A DNA stretch of 64,000 bases from Opimibacter sp041746735 (GCA_041746735.1 JBGTGP010000038.1:13658-77657), one strand, 5' to 3'. Positions 35,115 to 44,884 are shown, counted from the stretch's first letter. Notes: generated by a model not told the origin, from the sequence alone. Program-made: numbers and translations.

Positions 35115-35927
35115 TCAGGTTCCCGGCGCAGGTGCAGCAGGTACGTGCTGACTTTTGTCCGGATGATAATGCCGGGTATGCAACAGTTGCATTTGGGTCG
35201 CCAAAATCCCGCCTTCAGACCGGGGTGATTCTTCGATCACAAATTCGAAGACATCATCAAGATTGACGTAGTGTCGTTCGGGGAGTTGGGAAAAATGAAA
35301 GAAGATATCTCGCCAGGATTGCATATCGATGTCCAGATATTTCATAAAGCCGTAGCCGTCCTGTACCGAATAACAATAACCTCTGGCTTTGTATCCTATC
35401 GCACCCCAACCATCGGGACGCTGCTCCTGAACCGGAAGGAGATTGGGGATGAGATATCCGCTGAGAAACTGATCCGCCTCATGCAGCAGTTCCCTGCTGA
35501 TATACCTGAACGCAATTACCTCTACCCGGATGCCATTATTCTGTAAAGCCTGGACTACACGTTTGAAATCTCCATCACCTGTCAGCAGATAAATGGTATC
35601 CAGATGTTGGCTTTGCAACAACATGTCCACAGCCATATCCAGATCGGCATTGGCCTTTCCGATACGCTGTCCATCCTCATCTTCAAACCAACGGATCGCC
35701 TTCGTGATGATCTTAAATCCATAGCTCCTTACGATGCTCAAAAATCCGTTGGTGCGGTCTTTGTACTCATAATCCGTCCGCATACGTGCCTCATCAATAG
35801 ACATATATGAATTGAGGCGAATAGGACTCCCAAATTGGGATACATAATCCCGTAGCACATCGTAGCGAATACCATAGCCCCCGCTGCGCCGAATGTTTTC
35901 GGCATCAATAAAAACTCCAATTTTCAT
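35115..35927 (-). CDS. NYN-domain (LabA/DUF88-like) protein with cold-shock-like C-terminus
   Basis: Residues ~1-160 form a NYN domain, a PIN-like RNase fold. Its acidic cluster is visible in VFIDAENI near residue 5, DLDMAVDMLL near residue 95 and LLTGDGDF near residue 115. The C-terminal ~80 residues look like a cold-shock OB fold: GYCYSVQDGYGFM matches the RNP1-like strand, DIFFHFSQL matches the RNP2 strand, and FEFVIEE is the following strand. The layout suggests a nuclease with its own single-strand nucleic-acid-binding module. The NYN call is firm; the cold-shock assignment is by pattern. Confidence 0.85.
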   Translation of the reverse strand: MKIGVFIDAENIRRSGGYGIRYDVLRDYVSQFGSPIRLNSYMSIDEARMRTDYEYKDRTNGFLSIVRSYGFKIITKAIRWFEDEDGQRIGKANADLDMAVDMLLQSQHLDTIYLLTGDGDFKRVVQALQNNGIRVEVIAFRYISRELLHEADQFLSGYLIPNLLPVQEQRPDGWGAIGYKARGYCYSVQDGYGFMKYLDIDMQSWRDIFFHFSQLPERHYVNLDDVFEFVIEESPRSEGGILATQMQLLHTRHYHPDKSQHVPAAPAPGT

Positions 35928-36023
35928 TTCACTTGTCTTTTTGAGTGCAAATACCTATAAATCAATAATATACAAATGACAATACACAATCCGGGCTTTA
36001 AGGGAAATACGGATCCAGGGTTT

Positions 36024-36509
36024 TTAATACAACTTTGTTGGTTTCCGGAGCTGCCAATGAAAAGAAAAATCGGCCAACTTTTCTCCCTGAGGGTCGATCG
36101 CGATGACAGGAAGAGTAACGACAAGGGGGTCGTCCATGTTTAGGATACGTTCAAAAATATCCGGTACGTCCATACCGGGCAGGCAAATGTAATAACTTTT
36201 ACCTTTTGCCTTCCGGTAAAAACGGGCATCAAGGCCTACGAGTATAAATCTGGTTTTTGATTGGGAAACAGAAGCAAAAATCCAGGCGCCGGTACTCATC
36301 TCAGCGGCCATCCCCATCACAGCCCAAAACACAGAACCAAAGGGATTGCGGATCCACCATCTGTCTTTCAGCATCACCGTACATCCCTGGTCGTCCAATT
36401 TTTCAATGACCATGCCTGACAACCATCCCATCGGCAGATGTCGAAGCATCCAAAGCCGGAACGTGAAGGTGGAATTCAGTTTTTTCGCAAGTGTTTTATC
36501 AAAGTTCAT
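36024..36509 (-). CDS. DUF4442 domain protein, hotdog thioesterase-like
   Basis: A 161-residue protein from the ATG at 36509; the six extra codons upstream have no support. The segment WWIRNPFGSVFWAVMGMAAE matches the DUF4442 family, whose fold is the thioesterase hotdog, and the family is often annotated as a putative acyl-CoA thioesterase. No catalytic proof is visible. It stands between the NYN gene and uvrB with small gaps on the same strand. Confidence 0.85.
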   Translation of the reverse strand: MNFDKTLAKKLNSTFTFRLWMLRHLPMGWLSGMVIEKLDDQGCTVMLKDRWWIRNPFGSVFWAVMGMAAEMSTGAWIFASVSQSKTRFILVGLDARFYRKAKGKSYYICLPGMDVPDIFERILNMDDPLVVTLPVIAIDPQGEKLADFSFHWQLRKPTKLY

Positions 36510-36555
36510 AAACAGGAAGGGACACAAACTAAGGACTTTGCGCTGAAAACAGTCT

Positions 36556-38574
36556 TTACTTCAGCCTTTTTCTTAAGGCCAACATCTCATCCCGGTACTG
36601 GGCCGCTGAAATGAAATCCAATTCTTTTGCTGCTTCCTTCATTTTGCGCTCGGTGTCGGTGAGCATTCGCTCGATCTGGTCCCGGGACATAAAGGACAAC
36701 ACAGGATCAGCGGCCATATTGGGTTCGGATATCGGATCGATATACGCTTTCTTTCCCCCTTCCCGAATATCGAGAATCGATTTCCGAGCCAGTATCTGTT
36801 CACGCGTCCGGGTAATCGTTTGTGGTGTAATGCCATGTTTGTCATTATACGCCATCTGAATGGATCTGCGGCGGAAGGTCTCATCGATGGTCTTTTGCAT
36901 GGACTCGGTGGTCTTGTCGGCATAAAAAATAACCAGCCCATTGGCATTCCGGGCAGCACGACCGGCTGTCTGGGTGAGCGAACGGTCATTTCGAAGAAAT
37001 CCTTCCTTATCCGCATCCAGAATAGCCACCAACGATACCTCAGGAAGATCAAGACCCTCCCGCAATAAGTTTACCCCCACCAATACATCAAAATCCCCCA
37101 AACGCAGATCCCGCAGTATCTCCACCCGCTCCATCGTCTCCACTTCCGAGTGAATATACTTGCACTTGATATTCAGCTTTTCAAAATACTTACTCAACTC
37201 CTCTGCCATGCGCTTGGTCAGTGTGGTAACGAGCACCCGTTCACCGACCTTGATGCGCTCATTCACTTCATCCATCAGGTCGTCGATTTGATTGAGACTT
37301 GGACGAATCTCAATTGGTGGGTCCAGCAACCCGGTGGGCCTTACGATCTGCTCCACCACAACTCCTCCGGTCTGCTCTAATTCATAGTCTGCGGGTGTCG
37401 CACTGACATAGATGACCTGATGAATCAAACTTTCAAACTCACCAAAATTCAACGGCCTGTTGTCCATCGCTGATGGGAGTCTGAATCCGTAATTGACAAG
37501 GCTGAGTTTTCGGGCACGGTCCCCGCCCCACATACCCCGGACCTGTGGCAGGGTGACATGGCTTTCATCCACGACCATGAGGTAATCATCCGGAAAATAA
37601 TCCAGCAGACAAAACGGGCGGGTACCTTGTGCTCTTCCATCAAAGAATCGGCTGTAGTTTTCGACACCACTGCAATACCCCAACTCACGGATCATCTCCA
37701 GATCAAACGTGGTCCTTTCCTGGATGCGCTTGGCTTCCAGATGTTTTCTCTCCCGATTGAGGTATTCTACTTGTTTGAACATTTCATCTTCAATGTCCCG
37801 AATAATATACTTGAGCCGATCTTTAGGAGCTACATAAAGATTGGCGGGAAATATAGCCGCATGTTCAAGCGGTTCCTGGCGTTGACCGGAATGGATGTCC
37901 ATGATATCGATCTCTTCGATCATATCCCCATAAAAACTGACGCGGTATCCATAATCCACATATGGCAAGGAGATATCTACCGTGTCTCCTTTAACTCTGA
38001 AATTGCCACGTCCCAGTTGTCCTTCGGTGCGGCTATACAAGATCTCTACCAACCGGTAGAGAAAGGCGTTACGTGATATGGTTTCTCCCTTCCGAATCCG
38101 TATGATTCCGGCTTTATAGTCCTCCGGATTGCCCATACCATAGATGCAGGACACTGATGCCACCACGATGATGTCACGGCGGCCGGACAGGAGGGAGGAG
38201 GTGGCACGGAGACGAAGCTTATCCACTTCCTGATTGATCGCCAGATCTTTTTCAATATAGGTATCAGAAACCGAGAGGTACGCTTCCGGCTGATAATAAT
38301 CATAGTACGAGACAAAGTATTCTACAGCATTGTCCGGAAAGAATTCCTTGAACTCTCCATAGAGTTGAGCTGTCAACGTCTTATTGTGTGTTAACACAAG
38401 TACCGGACGCTGTGCCTCCTGGATGACATTGGCGATGGTAAAGGTTTTTCCGGACCCGGTCACTCCCAGCAGGACCTGAGCATGCTCCCCGTTAGTAAGG
38501 CCACGGAGGAGTTGACGGATAGCTTCGGGTTGATCCCCGGTAGGTTGGTAGGTGGATGTGAGTTTGAAAGACAT
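36556..38574 (-). CDS. uvrB: UvrABC excinuclease subunit B
   Basis: UvrB is the damage-verifying helicase-like subunit of nucleotide excision repair. The start at 38574 gives MSFKLTSTYQPTGDQPEAI, the conserved N-terminus; the longer frame to 38616 is excluded by the promoter box. Walker A is GVTGSGKTF near residue 39, the beta-hairpin contains YYDYYQPEAY, the DEAD-type motif is VDESH, and the UvrC-binding UVR motif is at the C-terminus (MKEAAKELDFISAAQYRDEM). The length of 672 is normal. Confidence 0.97.
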   Translation of the reverse strand: MSFKLTSTYQPTGDQPEAIRQLLRGLTNGEHAQVLLGVTGSGKTFTIANVIQEAQRPVLVLTHNKTLTAQLYGEFKEFFPDNAVEYFVSYYDYYQPEAYLSVSDTYIEKDLAINQEVDKLRLRATSSLLSGRRDIIVVASVSCIYGMGNPEDYKAGIIRIRKGETISRNAFLYRLVEILYSRTEGQLGRGNFRVKGDTVDISLPYVDYGYRVSFYGDMIEEIDIMDIHSGQRQEPLEHAAIFPANLYVAPKDRLKYIIRDIEDEMFKQVEYLNRERKHLEAKRIQERTTFDLEMIRELGYCSGVENYSRFFDGRAQGTRPFCLLDYFPDDYLMVVDESHVTLPQVRGMWGGDRARKLSLVNYGFRLPSAMDNRPLNFGEFESLIHQVIYVSATPADYELEQTGGVVVEQIVRPTGLLDPPIEIRPSLNQIDDLMDEVNERIKVGERVLVTTLTKRMAEELSKYFEKLNIKCKYIHSEVETMERVEILRDLRLGDFDVLVGVNLLREGLDLPEVSLVAILDADKEGFLRNDRSLTQTAGRAARNANGLVIFYADKTTESMQKTIDETFRRRSIQMAYNDKHGITPQTITRTREQILARKSILDIREGGKKAYIDPISEPNMAADPVLSFMSRDQIERMLTDTERKMKEAAKELDFISAAQYRDEMLALRKRLK

Positions 38575-38580
38575 GAAATG

Positions 38581-38588
38581 CAAAAATA
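38581..38588 (-). promoter_or_regulatory. uvrB -7 box (TATTTTTG)
   Basis: Exact TAnnTTTG match on the minus strand, 6 bases before the uvrB ATG, predicting a leaderless or nearly leaderless mRNA. Confidence 0.55.
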
Positions 38589-38667
38589 CAGATCGTTCTG
38601 CCGACAGTAAGCTCATTCTTCAAAGATGAATGGCGCTATATGGATAATGAGACATTCAATTCGCGAA

Positions 38668-39339
38668 TCACCTGCCATTATAGAACATCACCGTTAGTCC
38701 GAACCGATACCATCGGTCAGTCTGATAGTTGGATTCCGGAACCAAAAAATCACGGAGCGGCAGGAGGTCATATGAATCGAATGGCATAACCCAATAGGGC
38801 TGAACCGCCATATCCACACCTGAAGAACCTGGAAAAGTCAGCAGCAGTGACCAGCGGAGGGCTGTATGGTTCTGTACATCCCGCCATTCCCGGCTGACAG
38901 ACGCCAAAATGGCTTTCGTCCTATACCATTGAAAAACGAAATCAACCCCCGCACCAAATCTGTCTCCTGCTACCTGATATCCGGCCGCAGCGCTTTGGAC
39001 CCCGAAGTTGATCTTATCAGTAAACCTTTCTTCCGCACCGGATGTGACGCCACCCGCCCGCATTCGTTGATATGCCGACTGGTAAGTGAACTCGAAGGCG
39101 TGCAATCCACGCTTGGTCCGCAGCCCGGCTTCAATACCATGCAACCAACGCAACTGACGGAAAGGCTGTGAATATCCCTGTGTCAGGTTAAATTCGTGCA
39201 TGAGTCCGTCCAGCCCTGTATCGGCTAAAAGTGAAATGTTATATCCTGTTTTGAGGTTGACCTGCGAACTTATGTAAAGCGGAGACACGACAGTGAACAC
39301 CAGTACTATCAAAGTTATTCTCCTTTTGGGGTGGTTCAT
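38668..39339 (-). CDS. Probable outer-membrane beta-barrel protein of unknown function
   Basis: A 223-residue protein from the ATG at 39339, giving a signal peptide (MNHPKRRITLIVLVFTVVS, then SSQ). The rest alternates polar and aromatic residues in the manner of beta strands, with many Tyr/Trp/Gly turns, and ends in an aromatic-rich strand (WYRFGLTVMFYNGR), as in small outer-membrane barrels. No family was recognised. It is divergent from the glycosyltransferase gene. Confidence 0.75.
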   Translation of the reverse strand: MNHPKRRITLIVLVFTVVSPLYISSQVNLKTGYNISLLADTGLDGLMHEFNLTQGYSQPFRQLRWLHGIEAGLRTKRGLHAFEFTYQSAYQRMRAGGVTSGAEERFTDKINFGVQSAAAGYQVAGDRFGAGVDFVFQWYRTKAILASVSREWRDVQNHTALRWSLLLTFPGSSGVDMAVQPYWVMPFDSYDLLPLRDFLVPESNYQTDRWYRFGLTVMFYNGR

Positions 39340-39420
39340 ACGGGGCGCAATTAGTGAAGAAAGATATACGATTCGGCAGATATATTCCATCCCTGTCTTG
39401 TCCCTAAAAAAACAGCCCCC

Positions 39421-39428
39421 TATCTTTA
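39421..39428 (+). promoter_or_regulatory. -7-like box of the glycosyltransferase gene (TATCTTTA)
   Basis: TAnnTTTA, 6 bases before the ATG at 39435, again implying an extremely short leader. Confidence 0.5.
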
Positions 39429-39434
39429 GCCGCC

Positions 39435-41360
39435 ATGACGAAATCTACATCCAGGAAAAAACAAGGAAAAATCAAGTCCAAAACGTCTTCATTTGCGCAT
39501 CTGGACTTTGGTACAGGCTTTTGGAAGCGGCATTGGAAGCAGGCTGTCATCCTTCCTGTTCTGGCCTTTGCCCTGTACTGGATGTGCATACCTTATGGAT
39601 ATGTACTGGATGATCAGATCGTCATTACGGACAATAAATACACGCAGAAGGGATTTGCCGGGATTTGGGATATTCTGAGTACGGAGAGTTTTCAAGGGTA
39701 TTTTGGAGAGCAAAAAGATCTGGTGGCCGGTGCCCGCTACCGCCCACTGTCGATTGTGACGTTTGCCATCGAACAATCCCTGTTTGGCACCATGACCTCC
39801 TTGCCGCATATCCGTCACTTTATCAATATACTACTGTACGGTCTGTTAGGGCTTTTAATCTTCCGGATTTTCTCCCTCATACTGCCATCGCAGGACCAGT
39901 TACCCTGGATCCTGGGGATTCCCTTTCTGGCCGTGGTACTTTATATCCTTCATCCGGTCCATTCCGAGGTCGTCGCCAATATCAAGGGGCGGGATGAAAT
40001 CATGACCACCCTCGGGGCCATGGGGGCACTTTATTTTGCCCTTCGATATTTGCCCTCCCGCCAGCATCTGTGGCTCATCGCTAGCGGAATCTGTATGTTT
40101 CTGGGCCTGATGTCCAAAGAAAATGCGATCACCTTTCTGGCCGTTATCCCTCTGACGTTGTACTTCTTCACCGATGCACGACCGAAGGACTATCTTATCA
40201 CACTGATGCCCTCTGCTATAGCCGCCGTCGTCTATATGATCATCCGATCTCAGGTGATCGGTTATATCCTCAACAGTGGAAAAGCCATCACGGATCTGAT
40301 GAACGATCCATTTCTGGAGATGAACAATGTGGAGAAACTGGCCACCATCATGTACACCTTACTGGAATATCTACGGTTACTGGTTTATCCACATCCCCTG
40401 ACGCATGACTATTACCCGTATCACATTCCTATTATGAAGCTCACCTCGCCTGGAACCCTTCTCAGCATAGCGGTATATGGAGTTTTGATCTACCTTTTCT
40501 TCCGGTTGTGGAAGTCGAAAAGTCTGTATGCATGGAGCATTGGCTTTTTCATCAGCACCATATCCATAGTATCCAATTTTGTATTTCCAGTGGGGACTTT
40601 TATGAATGAGCGATTCATTTTCATTCCTTCTATCGCATTCTCCCTGGTCTCTGCCTGGGTCCTGATTCGTCATGGATGGCTTTCTGGAAAACCGGCGTTG
40701 AAGTGGGGATCTATGGTCCTTCTTGTCTTGCTGATGGCGGGATATACGTTCAAAACGTACGTGCGGATTCCAGCCTGGAAGGATGCCCTGAGCCTGAACA
40801 GCCAGGCTGTCCTGGTATCTGAAAATAGTGCCAGGGCCAACTGTTTTATGTCGACGGCGCTCTATGAATTAGGTCGTGACAACAAGGATGCAGAAGAGAA
40901 GCGCAAGATCTTTGAAGAGGCTGAGTTTTATGCCGATCGGTCCCTTTCCTTTTATCCCTCCTATCTGAGTGCCAACCAGATCAAATCCGGTCTTGTCGCG
41001 GAACGGTATTTGCGGGAGCGTAATCTGCAGAAACTGCTTGATGAATACAGGCAGATTTTGAAGGCGCGACCTCAGGTAGAGTATGTCAGGCAGTTTATGG
41101 AATATCTCAATGGACGGGAGAATGTGGCCATGCTGACCGATTTTTATTACCAGATGGGGTACGAGTTTATGTCGAAGGAGAGAGGGCTTCATCCATTGGC
41201 CATCATGTATCTTAAACTGGGGGAATCGATTTCCCCCAATGATCCACGGATTTTGTTTGGACTTGGCAAGGCGCTTTTTTCAGGTGGTGATCAGGTACAG
41301 GGGCAACAGTATCTCAATCGGGCTTATGCCATCAACCCGTCACTTCGGGATGTCCGCTGA
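39435..41360 (+). CDS. TMTC-like GT-C membrane glycosyltransferase with TPR tail
   Basis: A 641-residue polytopic protein with about 11 helices (residues ~35-450) and a soluble C-terminal part with TPR-like repeats (~480-635). The first outer loop carries the acidic motif VLDDQIVITDN, and the next conserved stretch is HPVHSEVVANIKGRDE, both typical of TMTC-type O-mannosyltransferase relatives in Bacteroidota. The likely role is transfer of a sugar from a lipid carrier to protein outside the membrane (inference from family). A basic N-terminus precedes the first helix. Confidence 0.85.
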   Translation: MTKSTSRKKQGKIKSKTSSFAHLDFGTGFWKRHWKQAVILPVLAFALYWMCIPYGYVLDDQIVITDNKYTQKGFAGIWDILSTESFQGYFGEQKDLVAGARYRPLSIVTFAIEQSLFGTMTSLPHIRHFINILLYGLLGLLIFRIFSLILPSQDQLPWILGIPFLAVVLYILHPVHSEVVANIKGRDEIMTTLGAMGALYFALRYLPSRQHLWLIASGICMFLGLMSKENAITFLAVIPLTLYFFTDARPKDYLITLMPSAIAAVVYMIIRSQVIGYILNSGKAITDLMNDPFLEMNNVEKLATIMYTLLEYLRLLVYPHPLTHDYYPYHIPIMKLTSPGTLLSIAVYGVLIYLFFRLWKSKSLYAWSIGFFISTISIVSNFVFPVGTFMNERFIFIPSIAFSLVSAWVLIRHGWLSGKPALKWGSMVLLVLLMAGYTFKTYVRIPAWKDALSLNSQAVLVSENSARANCFMSTALYELGRDNKDAEEKRKIFEEAEFYADRSLSFYPSYLSANQIKSGLVAERYLRERNLQKLLDEYRQILKARPQVEYVRQFMEYLNGRENVAMLTDFYYQMGYEFMSKERGLHPLAIMYLKLGESISPNDPRILFGLGKALFSGGDQVQGQQYLNRAYAINPSLRDVR

Positions 41361-41449
41361 TTCCGGTTTGAAAACGATCCGGTTTTTTTTATCTGCATCT
41401 TTTCCTGACATTTCCCGGCGTCCGGAAAAAGAATATCTTAGATCATCAG

Positions 41450-42559
41450 ATGAAAACAAGGAAAACACAATTGGAGGAGATCGCCTTCACCATGATCCCT
41501 CTTGTCGGCCCTGTCCTGGCCCGCCAATTGATCGCCTATTGCGGAAGCATTGAAGGCGTGTTTACAGAAAGTAAACGAAGACTCAAAAGCATACCTGGCA
41601 TTGGTGAAGAGATCGCTTCTCAAATAGCTCAATCCGGACGTGCCTTTGAAACGGCTGAAGTCGAAATCGCCTATATGGAACGCCATGGCTACGACTATGT
41701 CTTTTATTTGGACCCTTCCTATCCGATCCGTCTGCAGCAAATACCGGATGCACCTTTGGTCCTGTATACAAAAGGCAATATGAATCTACATCCGCAACGC
41801 AGCGTTGCAGTTATCGGGACCCGAAAACCTACTCCCAGTGGAAAGAGTTTCGCGGAAGAGATCATTGTGTCACTTGCACCTTATGATATCACGATGATCA
41901 GTGGTCTGGCATACGGGATCGATATCACGGCCCACAAGGCTTGTCTGAACTACGGGATTCCGACTATTGGGGTGATGGGCAGCGGTATGGGATGTATCTA
42001 TCCGGATACCCACCGTGATATTGCCAGACGTATGATGGAAAATGGAGGTTTGGTGACCGAATTTAGTTTTGAAACGGGGCCTGATGCCGTCAACTTCCCG
42101 ATGCGCAACCGGATTGTCGCGGGGCTCTGTGATGTATTGGTTGTGGTCGAGTCAGGCCTTAAGGGTGGATCTATGATTACCGCCGTGCTGGCCAATGATT
42201 ATAACCGGGATGTTGTGGCTGTGCCGGGTCGAAGAACCGATAAAAATTCTGCGGGATGCAATCTGCTCATCAAGCGTCAACAGGCCCACCTGATCGAGTC
42301 CGGTGAGGATCTTATCGAGCTAATGTCCTGGAATGCAAGAACACGGAAACAAAGTTTTCAGACGGATTTGTTTACAGAGATGACACAAGACGAACAGAAA
42401 ATTTACAGTCTGATCGTAGCGGATGGCGAAAAAGATATTGATACCTTAGCCTTCAGTTCAAAAATAACCCCAGGTGCACTTGCAGCTATTTTGCTTACAC
42501 TGGAATGCAAGGGAGCGATCAAATCACTTCCGGGCAAAAAGTATTCGGCCCTTGTATAA
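41450..42559 (+). CDS. dprA: DNA-processing protein DprA
   Basis: DprA loads RecA on incoming single-stranded DNA during transformation. The N-terminal region has a degenerate HhH/SAM-like part (LKSIPGIGEEIASQI). The Rossmann-like core shows GTRKPTPSGKSFAEEI, SGLAYGIDITAHKACL and GVMGSGMGCIYPDTH, and a C-terminal winged-helix domain ends TPGALAAILLTLECKGAI. The length of 369 is normal. Its stop overlaps the start of the phosphatase gene, suggesting a shared transcript. Confidence 0.96.
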   Translation: MKTRKTQLEEIAFTMIPLVGPVLARQLIAYCGSIEGVFTESKRRLKSIPGIGEEIASQIAQSGRAFETAEVEIAYMERHGYDYVFYLDPSYPIRLQQIPDAPLVLYTKGNMNLHPQRSVAVIGTRKPTPSGKSFAEEIIVSLAPYDITMISGLAYGIDITAHKACLNYGIPTIGVMGSGMGCIYPDTHRDIARRMMENGGLVTEFSFETGPDAVNFPMRNRIVAGLCDVLVVVESGLKGGSMITAVLANDYNRDVVAVPGRRTDKNSAGCNLLIKRQQAHLIESGEDLIELMSWNARTRKQSFQTDLFTEMTQDEQKIYSLIVADGEKDIDTLAFSSKITPGALAAILLTLECKGAIKSLPGKKYSALV

Positions 42560-43673
42560 CGCATGGCGGGCATCCCTTTTTTTTATAGTGATTGTACTGT
42601 TCGTGGGGTGTACATCGCCAAGGCCTGCAGCATCGACATCCTATTCCGTTTATCCGGACAGTTTGGCCCTGCCGACCAATGTCATCTTGCTGATCGGGGA
42701 TGGCATGGGCCTCCCTCAGATTACCGGGGCCATGTATATGAATGACAACAAGACTGTTTTTGAGCGCTTTCTCAATATCGGATTTCATAAATCACATGCA
42801 TCGGACAATCTGATCACCGATAGTGCGGCGGGCACCACAGCCTTTGCCTGTGGTGTCAAAACATACAATGGGGCGATCGGTGTCAACGCCCGTAAAGAGC
42901 GGGTACCGACCCTCCTGGAGATGGCAGAGAAAAAAGGGATGGCGACCGGCCTCGTGACCAGCACTGCGATCACACATGCCACGCCAGCCAGTTTCATTGC
43001 GCATGTAGAAAGCCGGGAAGACAAAGAAAAAATTGCCCTTGGCTTTTTGGATACGGAGGTGGATATTTTCATTGGAGGTGGTCTGGATCATTTTATCCGA
43101 CGCCGCGATGAACGGGATCTGGTCAGCGATCTTATTGCCAAAGGCTATGATATCTCTACTTTTTTTTACCACGATATTCATGCGCTCAATATTGAAACCT
43201 CAAAAAACATCGGCTACTTTACCGCCAATGGCGAGCCCCTTCCGGCTACTGCAGGTCGTGATTATCTCATACCCGCATCACGCAAAGCTCTTGACTTCCT
43301 GAAAGATCGTTCGCCCCATGGATTTTTTCTGATGATCGAAGGTGGACAGATCGATTGGGGCGGACATGCCAATGACGCCAAATATGTGATCGCTGAACTG
43401 CATGAATTTGAAAAAATAGTTGCTGCCGTGCTTGAATTCGCTGAACAGGAAAAGAATACATTGGTCATTGTGACGGGAGATCATGAAACCGGAGGTTTTG
43501 CTGTACAACCCGGTTCGAAACTCAACCGGATCGAGGTGGCCTTCACGACCAAAAGTCATACCGCAGTCATGATCCCGGTATTTGCCGCCGGACCCGGAGC
43601 TGAAATATTCCGGGGTATTTATGACAACACCGACATATTTTACAAAATCAAAGCGGCTCTCCGCTTAAAGTAG
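42552..43673 (+). CDS. Alkaline phosphatase lipoprotein
   Basis: An exported phosphomonoesterase of the alkaline phosphatase superfamily. Metal-site motifs are VILLIGDGMG, the nucleophile region ITDSAAGTTAFACG, IEGGQIDWGGHAND and VTGDHETGG. A hydrophobic signal ending in FVGC marks a lipoprotein. The start is uncertain: the frame is open to a GTG at 42474, 86 bases inside dprA. A TTG at 42552 overlaps the dprA stop by 8 bases and gives a compact signal (YNAWRASLFFIVIVLFVGC), so it is preferred. The aminotransferase gene follows 17 bases later. Confidence 0.9.
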   Translation: MYNAWRASLFFIVIVLFVGCTSPRPAASTSYSVYPDSLALPTNVILLIGDGMGLPQITGAMYMNDNKTVFERFLNIGFHKSHASDNLITDSAAGTTAFACGVKTYNGAIGVNARKERVPTLLEMAEKKGMATGLVTSTAITHATPASFIAHVESREDKEKIALGFLDTEVDIFIGGGLDHFIRRRDERDLVSDLIAKGYDISTFFYHDIHALNIETSKNIGYFTANGEPLPATAGRDYLIPASRKALDFLKDRSPHGFFLMIEGGQIDWGGHANDAKYVIAELHEFEKIVAAVLEFAEQEKNTLVIVTGDHETGGFAVQPGSKLNRIEVAFTTKSHTAVMIPVFAAGPGAEIFRGIYDNTDIFYKIKAALRLK

Positions 43674-43690
43674 GACATCACTTCAGGATT

Positions 43691-44884
43691 ATGTCATCCC
43701 CACTGCGATCTGCATTTCTACGCCATGTAGCCCAGACCTCCCCTGAGCCGGATGGACTGGAGATAAGTCATGGGGAAGGCATTTATCTCATGGATACCTC
43801 CGGAAAAAGATACATCGATTGTATTTCAGGAATCGCGGTTTCCTCCATGGGCCACGGTCATCCTGAAATACAAGCTGCGATCCAGGTACAATTGAACCTG
43901 CACCTCCATACGATGGTGTACGGCGAACATATTCAGGCCCCTCAGGTGGCGCTGGCAAGCCGGCTGGCTGATTATCTTCCCCCTCCCCTCGACTGTACAT
44001 TTTTTACCAATTCAGGTACAGAGGCGGTAGAAGGCGCTCTTAAACTCGCAAGAAAATACACTTCGAGGTATGAGATAGTAGCATGTCGAAATGCGTACCA
44101 TGGAAGTTCTGCAGGAGCGGAAAGCCTGCGGAGTGACCTCGAATATACAGCCGCTTCGAGACCACTGGTGCCCGGTATCCGGCATATCCTGTTCAATACC
44201 TTGGATGACCTTCAACATATCACATCGAAGACAGCGGCCGTGATACTTGAGCCTGTCCAAGGTGAAGCAGGCGTAATGCTCCCCTTGCCGGGGTACCTCC
44301 GTGCGGTTCGTGCCCGGTGTGATGAAACCGGGACGATGCTGATCTTCGACTCCATACAATGCGGGATGGGTCGTACCGGATCGTTATTTGGGTTTGAACC
44401 AGAAGACGTCATTCCGGATATCCTGCTGCTGGCTAAAGCATTTGGGGGCGGAATGCCCCTTGGAGCTTTCATTGCTGCGAAAGAAATCATGACTGTGCTC
44501 AGCCAAAAACCTATTCTGGGACATCTGACAACCTTTGGCGGGCACCCGCTGAGCTGTGCAGCAGGACTGGCCGCATTGGCCGTACTCATGCGAGATGATC
44601 TGCTCCACCGGGTCTCTGATCGCGAACAGCAAATTCGTAGCGCATTGAAAGATCATCCCGCCATTCTTGAAATTCGGGGTCGTGGGTTGATGTTGGCGAT
44701 TGAACTCCGACATCCTGCTCAGCGAGTTTCTGCCATTCAGTATTGTAGAAAGGAAGGGTTGCTGGTGGATTGGTTTCTATTCAACAATCAATCGATACGG
44801 TTATACCCGCCTCTCATTATTACGGAAACGGAAACCACACTGCTGTGTGAGGCCTTAACCAGAGGCCTTCAGCACATCATCTGA
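43691..44884 (+). CDS. Class III PLP aminotransferase (acetylornithine/ornithine type)
   Basis: A 397-residue fold-type I transaminase. The PLP-binding Lys is in LLAKAFGGGMPLGAFIA near residue 242, the cofactor Asp is in LIFDSIQCGMGRTG, and the N-terminal motif is TNSGTEAVEGALKLARKYT. Sequence and size fit the acetylornithine/ornithine/4-aminobutyrate group. The exact substrate is open, and no arginine genes are nearby. It is the third gene of the dprA-phosphatase run and converges on rpoN. Confidence 0.9.
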   Translation: MSSPLRSAFLRHVAQTSPEPDGLEISHGEGIYLMDTSGKRYIDCISGIAVSSMGHGHPEIQAAIQVQLNLHLHTMVYGEHIQAPQVALASRLADYLPPPLDCTFFTNSGTEAVEGALKLARKYTSRYEIVACRNAYHGSSAGAESLRSDLEYTAASRPLVPGIRHILFNTLDDLQHITSKTAAVILEPVQGEAGVMLPLPGYLRAVRARCDETGTMLIFDSIQCGMGRTGSLFGFEPEDVIPDILLLAKAFGGGMPLGAFIAAKEIMTVLSQKPILGHLTTFGGHPLSCAAGLAALAVLMRDDLLHRVSDREQQIRSALKDHPAILEIRGRGLMLAIELRHPAQRVSAIQYCRKEGLLVDWFLFNNQSIRLYPPLIITETETTLLCEALTRGLQHII

